Shown here piece after piece: positions 52,467-59,477 of a stretch of DNA of 64,000 nt. A model generated the notes under the pieces. That model saw only the letters and a program-made list of their open reading frames with translations. It was not told where the DNA came from and ran no database searches. The position numbers and the translations under genes were made by a program. Position 1 is the first letter of the stretch, and the number at the start of each line of letters is the position of its first letter. Source of the DNA: Muribaculaceae bacterium Zag1 (GTDB lineage: Bacteria; Bacteroidota; Bacteroidia; Bacteroidales; Muribaculaceae); contig NWBJ01000045.1 of the NCBI GenBank assembly GCA_002633115.1, positions 23,739 through 87,738 of the forward strand, read 5' to 3'.

Positions 52467-53270
52467 ATGAAATATACACATAAAATAATATCCCTGTGGG
52501 CCTTGGGTGCGGTGGCATCCCTGGCCGCTTGCGATTCGGTGGATGACAACGACCGCTTCATCGAGCTCCCCGCTGTCGAATCCTCCCGTGTCGTGCTCCT
52601 CGAGGAGTTTACTGGCCAGATGTGCATCAACTGTCCTAATGCACACGAGACCATCGAAGCTCTCCAAGCTCAATATCCTGACAATTTCATTGCTGTCAGC
52701 ATCCATAGCGACAACCAAGGCACCGGATCTCCAATGGAGCCATCGGGTCTTCTCAACGAAGACGGCGCATCATATTGCTCTCAATTCAATGTCTACACTC
52801 TGCCTTGCGGACAAGTTAACCGCGTATCCGGTCTGTTGGATATGGATCAATGGGCCGCTTACGTCTACAATCAGACTAAGGAAGCTGCTTCCCTCGACCT
52901 CGCTGTCTCGGCTTCGCTCAATGATGACCTGACCGAGATATCAATCGTTACCGACATCGACGCCTACGATAATATCAGCGGCTATCTCCAGCTCTGGGTA
53001 CTCGAGGACGGCATTGTAGCTCGCCAATTCCTGCCCGATGGCTCTCAAAACCGCTCGTATGTGCACAACAATGTGTTCCGTGGTGCTGTCAACGGCATCA
53101 ATGGCGAATCTGTCTCCCTCACCACTCGCGAGGAATACTCATTCTCCAATACAATGGCTGTCAAGGATTTCTGGGACACGGCCAATCTCTCAGTCGTAGC
53201 CTTCGTCTACAACTCCACCGGCGTCCTCCAAGCCGCCAAAACCACAGTCATTGTACCTACTACCGAATAA
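52467..53270 (+). CDS. Omp28-related lipoprotein with CxxC
   Basis: A 267-aa lipoprotein (lipobox LAAC, cysteine near residue 20) with an Omp28 thioredoxin-like domain. The motif is LLEEFTGQMCINCPNAHETI, with CxxC; ending landmarks are QNRSYVHNNVFRGAVNGING and VAFVYNSTGVLQAAKTTV. The track start 14 codons upstream lies in repeat sequence, so the ATG at 52467 is used. It carries no sorting tail, unlike the Omp28 proteins at 21-25 kb. It may work with the TlpA-like protein two genes upstream (inferred). Confidence 0.87.
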   Translation: MKYTHKIISLWALGAVASLAACDSVDDNDRFIELPAVESSRVVLLEEFTGQMCINCPNAHETIEALQAQYPDNFIAVSIHSDNQGTGSPMEPSGLLNEDGASYCSQFNVYTLPCGQVNRVSGLLDMDQWAAYVYNQTKEAASLDLAVSASLNDDLTEISIVTDIDAYDNISGYLQLWVLEDGIVARQFLPDGSQNRSYVHNNVFRGAVNGINGESVSLTTREEYSFSNTMAVKDFWDTANLSVVAFVYNSTGVLQAAKTTVIVPTTE

Positions 53271-53282
53271 ACGCTACCAGAA

Positions 53283-53400
53283 ATAACCCAGCCGGATGGT
53301 AAGTGCGTAGCACGATTCTTGTCTGTTAACCCCACATAGAGTGCGTAGCACGTAATGTGGGGTCAGGCAATACCCGGATGGCGAGTGCGTAGCACGACTC
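53283..53400. repeat. GTGCGTAGCACG palindromic repeats
   Basis: Three copies of GTGCGTAGCACG, each a small palindrome, are combined with GCCGGATGG / CCCGGATGG words and CCCCACAT ... ATGTGGGG arms. The same words form the large inverted repeat at 57.3-57.6 kb. Confidence 0.7.
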
Positions 53401-53430
53401 TAAAATACTAACAACTAAATATAACCGCTT

Positions 53431-54183
53431 ATGAAGAAAATCTTTACTTTGATCACTGTCGCTGCAGCCACTCTGTCGATGGCCGCAAGCGACTTCCAGC
53501 TCTACTTCAAGGATGCTCCCGTTGTAGACGGCGCAACCTATCAGGCTGGCTATGAAGTTTCTGACAAGTGGGTTGATCCTAACGACCCCGATTGGATTGA
53601 GATCACTTGGATTCAGGATTCCTATCTTTATCTCCACGGCACCCCCGGAATTTCTGTAACTGCTACCGTCACTACTGATGCTCCTATTTCATGGTGCGGC
53701 CTGGCCCAGACTTGCGCCGACATGACCGCAGGCCAGACTCTAACTCGCACTGCCAACCTCACCAAGGATGGCCAAACCATGCAGCTCGACAACACTGACA
53801 GCAATCTTGACTCGTCATGGAATATCATCGATGGCAAAGACAAGCCTGAATTCGGAACTGTCAATCTGACTGTTACCGCTCAGGAGACTGGCGACGATTC
53901 ATCCAAGGTTACCGTCTATCTGCAGCTACTCAACGTGCCTGACGATGAATTGTCTGGCATCAGCAGCGTTGCTCTCGATGGCCAATTTGTTAAGGCTGTG
54001 GCTGGCAACACCATCAGCTACAACGTAGCTGGCACCAAGACCCTCGCCCTCTACTCGATCACTGGCCGCATCGTTGGCCGCTACCAGATCTCCGGCGCCG
54101 GCACCCTCAACCTCTCGTCCCTCCCCTCTGGAATCTACATCTACACCGACGGCCAGCACAAAGGCAAAATGATCATCCGCTAA
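53431..54183 (+). CDS. Small secreted protein with T9SS-like tail
   Basis: A 250-aa protein with a signal peptide (MKKIFTLITVAAATLSMAAS). Residues about 20-165 are a single all-beta domain of unknown family (FQLYFKDAPVVDGATYQAGY; TVYLQLLNVPDDE). The C-terminal 70 residues form a full T9SS-type sorting domain: KTLALYSITGRIVGRY, LPSGIYIYTDGQHKGKMIIR. It follows the Omp28 gene after a repeat cluster and might be the cargo of the preceding redox set. Confidence 0.78.
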   Translation: MKKIFTLITVAAATLSMAASDFQLYFKDAPVVDGATYQAGYEVSDKWVDPNDPDWIEITWIQDSYLYLHGTPGISVTATVTTDAPISWCGLAQTCADMTAGQTLTRTANLTKDGQTMQLDNTDSNLDSSWNIIDGKDKPEFGTVNLTVTAQETGDDSSKVTVYLQLLNVPDDELSGISSVALDGQFVKAVAGNTISYNVAGTKTLALYSITGRIVGRYQISGAGTLNLSSLPSGIYIYTDGQHKGKMIIR

Positions 54184-54240
54184 TTCCACCAGGTGAAATT
54201 GTTGCGCCTCTCCGAGGCGCTTTGGTGGAAACGTCCCATA

Positions 54241-54279
54241 CCCCAGGTTGCTTCGGGCTTCGCCCTCTGCAACCTGGGG
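54241..54279. repeat. CCCCAGGTTGC hairpin
   Basis: CCCCAGGTTGC and GCAACCTGGGG enclose 17 nt that again contain CGGGCTTCGCCC. It may end transcription of the preceding gene; no T-run follows. Confidence 0.6.
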
Positions 54280-54296
54280 CTAATTTTCCACATTTT

Positions 54297-54428
54297 GCGG
54301 TAGCGTGCAAATCCTACTCCAAACATTTCGCGGTAGCGTGCAAATCCTACTCCAAACATTTCGCGGTAGCGTGCAGATTATGGTTCAAACATTTCGCGGT
54401 AGCGTGCAAATTCAGCTTAAAACATTTT
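54297..54428. repeat. 33-bp tandem repeat before the DUF4143 remnant
   Basis: Four units of 33 bp start at 54297, 54330, 54363 and 54396, each GCGGTAGCGTGCAAATCCTA-like followed by CTCCAAACATTTC; a fifth start (GTGGTATGG) is degenerate. The period is a multiple of three and the array is in frame with the downstream DUF4143 fragment, reading HFAVACKSYSK-like units. Confidence 0.85.
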
Positions 54429-54443
54429 GTGGTATGGAGTAAG

Positions 54444-54860
54444 ATGTATCTTGCCGATACTGGTCTGTTCGTGACCTTGGCTTTTTACGACAAGGACAGT
54501 TCTGAGAATACTATCTATCACAAACTTTTGTCTGACAAGCTTAAGGTAAACTTGGGCTATGTATACGAGAATGTCGTGGCTCAGCTGTTCCGAAGCGCTG
54601 GTCACCGACTATTTTATTACACTTTCCCCACCCCAAATGGTAAAAGCTACTATGAAATAGATTTCTTGCTCTCCCAAAGCGGTAAGGTCAGCCCCGTAGA
54701 AGTAAAATCATCTGGCTACACCACTCATACCTCTATGGATGCTTTCTGCCAGAAATTCTCTGAGCGCATTCTCAATCGCTATCTCCTCTATCCCAAAGAT
54801 TTGAAGAAAGATGGCCAAATGCTCTGCCTCCCTATCTATATGGCCGGGCTGTTGAAATGA
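54444..54860 (+). pseudogene. Remnant of AAA ATPase / DUF4143 gene
   Basis: About 138 codons matching the C-terminal DUF4143 part of Bacteroidetes AAA-type ATPases: MYLADTGLFVTLAFYDKD, GYVYENVVAQLFRSAGHRLFYYTF, YEIDFLLSQSGKVSPVEVKSS. Full proteins are about 380-440 aa with a P-loop AAA domain first; that domain is absent and the 33-bp repeats stand in its place. The EVKSS nuclease-like motif is kept. The track ORF 54222-54860 joins repeats and fragment in one frame; whether this is translated is unknown. Most likely a decayed gene. Confidence 0.75.
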
Positions 54861-54897
54861 AAAAAGCCGCGCCCAGGTTGAGGGACGCGGCCTTTGC
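54861..54897 (-). terminator. Terminator of the 681-aa protein gene
   Basis: GGCCGCGTCCCTCAACCTGGGCGCGGCTTTTTT on the minus strand: a GC-rich stem and six Ts, 20 nt past the stop. Confidence 0.82.
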
Positions 54898-54916
54898 TTA
54901 TAATAGGTAAGGGGGG

Positions 54917-56962
54917 TTATTTGACAATCTTAGAAGCCTTGCCGTCGGCGATGCGGATGTAAACCTTGCCAGCCTCGGGATTAGCAACGCGGATGCCTTG
55001 CAGGTTGTAGTATTGAGCCTCGCCATTGCCGTCAGCCTTGACAGAGCTGATGCCCAAGGCTGCCTCGCCCCATTCTACAAAGTATACGCCTTCAAATGAG
55101 TCGCCATCTTCATTTACAAAGTAAGAATATAACATCAAATAGCTTGCATAGTACTTAGAGTAGCTCTCGCCATAATCATAGCAGTAGCCATAGCCTGAGC
55201 TGATGTAAGGCTGCAAGCAATACCAATCATAGAGACCGGTGTAGAGGCTAGCATATCCAGAGGTTGTGGCATCTCCCTCAACGCCGTCAATGATAGCCGC
55301 TACGCTAGTGACAGAAGGATAAGAAGCAGTTGCATCATAGCAAACTTTCAGGTCATAGCCTTCAACACCAGCAAATCCGCGTACAATTACAAAGTCCTCA
55401 TAGCAATCTACGGTAGCAGTGCATTCGGGAATATAGTTAAGAAGGCTTTCCCAGCCTGATACATCGTTATTCTTAACGCGACCTGTAGCTGACCAAACGA
55501 GCACGGGCTCGGGCTGTACGGGTTCCTCGCCGGGCTCCTCAATGGCTATGGGTTGGAATTGCACAGTGTCTTTGTAGATTGATACGAAACCAGTCACATT
55601 GTATGTGCCAGCCTCGACAGAAGCCACGCTGAAGCGGTTGTAGAAATTGATGGTGTCTTCGCCAGCCAGGCCGGTGAATGAGCCAGACTCGGGAGTAGCA
55701 TCCTCAAATACGATGCCCTCGAGGCAGAGGTAAGCGCAGAGGTTGTTGGCTGCAACATTCATAGCCACGTCGGCAGTCTCAACGTGGGTTGGGTCGGGCA
55801 CAGTAGCTGTTCCGCTAACTTCGATATCGGTGGTGGGCACGAGCTCGGGCAGGTTGTTGTAGATGCTCATTTCGCCTTGCCAGCCAGCAGCGATCACGTC
55901 GCCAGCCTCGAGGCCGAGACCATACTTGTAGATAAGAGCATAAGTGGTGCCGTCTGTTACATAGTTGTATGAACCGTTAGCGTAAACAACGGTAAGGTCG
56001 ATGCCCATTTCGAATTCTGCGCCATCAGCAAAGTCGGTCAGAGCATTCAGGCTCGATACGCTCTCAACAGGAGCTACATAAGGCCATTCTACCCACCAAG
56101 TGCCCCAAGGAGTAGTAGCTTCTTCATCATTGTAATAATAATAAACAGTCAGTGCTGTATAGCCTTCTGATGTGCCGTTGTCATAAGCATAGGTATAGCC
56201 TGAGCCAATATAGACAGCCATGGAATAGACTTCATCAGCACCGGTCAAGCCAGTGTAGATGTAGGCATACCCCCAAGAATCGGTGCCTTCTGATTTAACT
56301 TCACCGTTTTCGTAGCTTATGATATTAGTAACATTGGTATCTTCATCATAATAAATCGCAACATCGTAACCTTCTACACCTGCCAATGATTTGATTACGA
56401 AATAGCCATCATAGCTATCAACAGTCACTATGCACTCGGGCATTAGATTATCAGCCCAACCCCAGTCGGCTGGAGGATTGGTAACAAAGCCTTCGGCAGT
56501 GTAGTTGGGACGAGCCACGGGTTCGCCGCCGTAGGTAATCTCCATAGACACGATGCGGAACTGATTGCCAGCGCCTGTGGTAAGCTCCATATCATAAGCA
56601 GAACCAGTCCAAGTAAGAGTAGCATCCTCAATGGTATAGTCTCCAGCAGTGACTTCGGTGGTCTCAGATGCTACATAGCTTGAGCTTACGCAATTGAAGA
56701 CGATTTGGGTGAGTTCTTGTGTGCAAGCAAACGTAATGGTGTTGCCAGCGTACACACGCAAAGCGCTGCCGCCATCATAATACTTAGGAGCGTTGCTGTT
56801 GGTGCCGGCTCCGAGGGTGACAGTGACGGCATCGTCGACCACGATGGTCTCGACTGCCTCGGCATTTTCATAACCCTGGTCAGCGGCTACCCAGGTCACG
56901 GTTTCGGCTGAAGCCCAGCTCATGCCGAGCAATGCAGCGGATAGAAGTAATAGTTTTCTCAT
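54917..56962 (-). CDS. Repetitive secreted protein of the A/B-module family, 681 aa
   Basis: Signal peptide MRKLLLLSAALLGMSWASA, then the N-terminal beta module (about 20-150; NSNAPKYYDGGSALRVYAGN) shared with the 59001 protein. An A module follows (about 155-295: ADNLMPECIVTVDSYDGYFVI ... SLAGVEGYDV ... YIYTGLTG), a B module (about 300-475: SLNALTDFADGAEFEMGIDLTV... GLEAGDVIAAGW, OB-fold-like), a second A module (about 490-630), and the tail YYNLQGIRVANPEAGKVYIR plus KIVK, a T9SS-like end. Intact in this window, so it serves as reference for its two damaged relatives. Confidence 0.8.
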   Translation of the reverse strand: MRKLLLLSAALLGMSWASAETVTWVAADQGYENAEAVETIVVDDAVTVTLGAGTNSNAPKYYDGGSALRVYAGNTITFACTQELTQIVFNCVSSSYVASETTEVTAGDYTIEDATLTWTGSAYDMELTTGAGNQFRIVSMEITYGGEPVARPNYTAEGFVTNPPADWGWADNLMPECIVTVDSYDGYFVIKSLAGVEGYDVAIYYDEDTNVTNIISYENGEVKSEGTDSWGYAYIYTGLTGADEVYSMAVYIGSGYTYAYDNGTSEGYTALTVYYYYNDEEATTPWGTWWVEWPYVAPVESVSSLNALTDFADGAEFEMGIDLTVVYANGSYNYVTDGTTYALIYKYGLGLEAGDVIAAGWQGEMSIYNNLPELVPTTDIEVSGTATVPDPTHVETADVAMNVAANNLCAYLCLEGIVFEDATPESGSFTGLAGEDTINFYNRFSVASVEAGTYNVTGFVSIYKDTVQFQPIAIEEPGEEPVQPEPVLVWSATGRVKNNDVSGWESLLNYIPECTATVDCYEDFVIVRGFAGVEGYDLKVCYDATASYPSVTSVAAIIDGVEGDATTSGYASLYTGLYDWYCLQPYISSGYGYCYDYGESYSKYYASYLMLYSYFVNEDGDSFEGVYFVEWGEAALGISSVKADGNGEAQYYNLQGIRVANPEAGKVYIRIADGKASKIVK

Positions 56963-57348
56963 GTAGTTGACTGTATTTAGTTAGAAATTAGTTGCTCTTA
57001 ATTATACGATCACAATTGACACGGCAAATATAATTAATATTTTTGGATTTTCGTAACAATTTTTCGTGAATTTTTAATTTTTATCTGCAAAATCCTTACA
57101 ATTGACTACCATTATCCAAAATGGATAATGGTAAGGCATCACAAATGTTAGCGTTGGATTTTACAATTTACACGGATTCTATCTCCCTTACCCCAGAGTG
57201 AGAAAAGTTTTGTTTGGAACATTGGTCGTAATATGGCCATACCCAATCAACATACTAAACATCTTTATGGAGAATTGTTACGCCTAAGTGAACTGTCAAT
57301 TTGAAATTAAGTTTTGACTCAAGAATTTTCCATCAATGAAGGTAATTT

Positions 57349-57579
57349 CAGTGCGTAGCACGGATCTTGTCTGTTAACCCCACATGGAGTGCGTAGCACG
57401 GAATGTGGGGTAGACCGATACTCTCTTCTCTTAAGAAGAGTGCGTAGCACGGCCCGGAAGCGACGTATAAGCTGAATAAGGGCCGTGCTACGCACTCGCC
57501 ATCCGGATACACCGATACCCCACATTCCGTGCTACGCACTCCATGTGGGGTTAACAGACAAGATCCGTGCTACGCACTG
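57349..57579. repeat. Perfect 63-bp inverted repeat with GTGCGTAGCAC words
   Basis: Arms 57349-57411 and 57517-57579 are exact reverse complements over 63 bp. Each arm holds two GTGCGTAGCACGG words. Between them lies an inner pair, AGTGCGTAGCACGGCCC and GGGCCGTGCTACGCACT, so the structure is nested. Confidence 0.9.
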
Positions 57580-57643
57580 AAAAATGCATTTTTGTTAAAA
57601 TTCAAAATGACACCCTACTTGAGTAATGGGTCATTTTAAATTT

Positions 57644-57868
57644 AAGCTTCCTTCTCAGATGTGCCCGGATGGCTACCCCGTAGGGGTTGTTTCATCTAGC
57701 TATGGGCGCATACCCCTCCCCCTCCTACCCCGTAGGGGTTGTTTCACTAACTTTCTGAGCACTAGAATGAAACAACCCCTACGGGGTAGCCATCCAGGTG
57801 TTAACCTATATGCTAGATGAGACAACCCCTACGGGGTAGCCATCCGGGTACATCTGAGAAGGAAGCTT
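57644..57868. repeat. Nested inverted repeat with CTACCCCGTAGGGGTTGTTT words
   Basis: Outer arms AAGCTTCCTTCTCAGATGT and ACATCTGAGAAGGAAGCTT; four copies of the palindromic ACCCCGTAGGGGTTGT word lie inside in both orientations, next to GGATGGC / GCCATCC words. The whole 225 bp can fold into one long hairpin. Confidence 0.88.
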
Positions 57869-58112
57869 AACTAAATCGCCCCTTTACTTATTGATTTACT
57901 TAAGATATAGTTTGCGACCGAGATTAGATAATCTCGGTCGTGAATTATTTATAGATAATTTTAAGGAGTTGGTATATTTTAATTTAAAATTTTAAGTTAA
58001 GGGTGGGATAATGGTAGAAAATTTACGTATTTGTGACCAAACTCCATGAAGATTTTAACAGATTATAATACGTACCTAAACCTATTATCAAATCAACTAA
58101 ATTAGATTCGAC

Positions 58113-58725
58113 ATGAGAAAAATTACTACTTCTTACTGCAGCACTGCTCACCCTAGGTTGGGCGAAGGCTTATCCTGTCTACACAGCAACAGGCTTGGTT
58201 ACCAACTTCTCAGGCTGGGCAGACAATCTAGTGCCCGAAGTCAACGCCACTGTCGAGAGCTACTACGGCTCGATTCTCGTCAAGGCGTTTGCCGGCGTCG
58301 AAGGCTACGACCTCCAAGTCAACCACGACGGGTCTGGCAACGTCACCGAGCTCATCAATCTCGTTGACGGCGAGGTATATCAGAGCGGTACAAGCGGCTA
58401 TGTCTACCTCTACACCGGTCTTGACTACTACTACTGCTTCGCACCTTATCTGTCGTTAGGCTACTGCTATGTCTATGGCGAAGACTCCTCATACACAAGC
58501 TATCTTATACTTTGCGCTTACTTCACCAATGAGGACGGCGAGCAAGAATATGGCGCTTACTATGTAGAATGGAGTGGCAGAGTCAGCGGCATATCTGCCA
58601 TCGAAACTGAAAGCGCTGCCGATGCAGTCTACTACAACCTGCAGGGCGTACGCGTTGAGAACCCCACCGCTGGCAAGGTTTACATCCGCGTTGCCAACGG
58701 GCAGGCAACCAAGGTAGTAAAGTAG
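58113..58725 (+). pseudogene. Single A-module secreted protein, frameshifted in its signal peptide
   Basis: ATG 58113 begins MRKITTSYC, out of frame with the ORF 58195-58725. Removing one A from the run of five at 58117-58121 gives MRKLLLLTAALLTLGWAKA, the exact signal-peptide type of the 54917 and 59001 proteins, and then reads on unbroken for about 203 codons. The product would hold one A module (WADNLVPEVNATVESYYGSI ... AFAGVEGYDLQ ... YLYTGLDYYYCF) and the tail YYNLQGVRVENPTAGKVYIR. Either slippage in the A-run, true decay, or a sequence error. The track start (TTG 58195) would lack export. Confidence 0.78.
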
Positions 58726-58781
58726 TCCCCGATACCTCATCCTCCTAATCTTTATGTAGCAAGGAGGACTCATTTACCATA

Positions 58782-58818
58782 GAGTTGCACCCTGTGAGGG
58801 CGCGACTCTTTTTTTTGT
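58782..58818 (+). terminator. Terminator of the 58113 gene
   Basis: GAGTTGC ... GCGCGACTC forms a stem followed by eight Ts. A second small hairpin (CCTCCT ... AGGAGG) precedes it at 58741-58767. Confidence 0.8.
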
Positions 58819-58885
58819 TATTTTGTCCATAAACTATATAAAATGTTCCGATTGGCCGATTTTTGCTTAAATTTTAAAGTAAAAA

Positions 58886-58916
58886 TTGGTTTAGGTCTAA
58901 AAATTACGTATATTTG
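58886..58916 (+). promoter_or_regulatory. Promoter of the giant repeat protein gene
   Basis: TTG (58886-58888), 20 nt, TATATTTG (58909-58916). Leader about 78 nt to the ATG at 59001. Confidence 0.7.
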
Positions 58917-59000
58917 TAGCCTAAAATACCATGGAAAAATATGGGAATTTGAAATGTACTTACCAACTAACCCTAAATATTAACTAAACAGGCTATTTAA

Positions 59001-59474
59001 ATGAGAAAACTATTCCTTCTGACTGCAGCGCTACTCGGCCTCGGCTGGGCTAACGCTACTACCGTCACTTGGACGGCAGCCGATCAAGGGTATGAGAATC
59101 AGGAAGCAGTGACTTCAGCCACTGTCAATGACTACATTACCCTCACATTCGACGCCGGTACCAACTCAAATGCCCCCAAGTATTACACTACGGGCAATGC
59201 GCTGCGCCTCTATGGGGGCAATACCATGACCGTCACTTGCGACGGAACTATTTCTGAAGTGGTATTCACCACCGGTTCAAGCAACACAGTCAACGCTGAA
59301 TCAACAGTATCCGTTGGCGAACTCGCCATCGATGGCTCGACTGCCACTTGGACTGGCGACGCATCATCGTTCACATTCACCCAAGGTGGCTCAAGCGGCC
59401 ATGTTCGTATCGAATCTCTCACCTTCACTTATGAAGAATCCACCCCAGTGGCCGGTCTCAACTACAAGGCTTAG
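59001..59474 (+). CDS. N-terminal piece of giant A/B-module protein (ends at in-frame TAG)
   Basis: 157 aa: signal peptide MRKLFLLTAALLGLGWANA and the N-terminal beta module (NSNAPKYYTTGNALRLYGGN; GHVRIESLTFTYEE), ending GLNYKA. The next codon is TAG at 59472-59474. The same place in the last A module of this protein reads NYEAQG, and in the 54917 protein NYTAEG. The next frame continues without a break at GLISTLDSWGEN. So the stop most likely replaced CAG (Gln) by one C-to-T change. As it stands, the cell would export only this fragment, without a sorting tail. Confidence 0.75.
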   Translation: MRKLFLLTAALLGLGWANATTVTWTAADQGYENQEAVTSATVNDYITLTFDAGTNSNAPKYYTTGNALRLYGGNTMTVTCDGTISEVVFTTGSSNTVNAESTVSVGELAIDGSTATWTGDASSFTFTQGGSSGHVRIESLTFTYEESTPVAGLNYKA

Positions 59475-59477
59475 GGT

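Larger units (their letters stand above)
56963..58112. other. Gene-free 1.15-kb region with nested inverted repeats
   Basis: No credible gene is present; ORFs at 57319, 57348 and 57626 in the track run through repeats. The region holds a candidate minus-strand -7 box (TATATTTG at 57025-57032) for the 681-aa gene, two large inverted repeats (listed separately), a short inverted repeat CATTATCCAAAATGGATAATG near 57110, and the AT-rich leader of the 58113 gene. Confidence 0.8.

Noticed and set aside
54297-54428. CRISPR array with 33-bp units
   Set aside because: Units are directly adjoining with no variable spacers, and no cas genes are nearby.
57349-57868. Terminal inverted repeats of an insertion sequence
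   Set aside because: No transposase lies between the arms; the loops are under 110 bp and non-coding.
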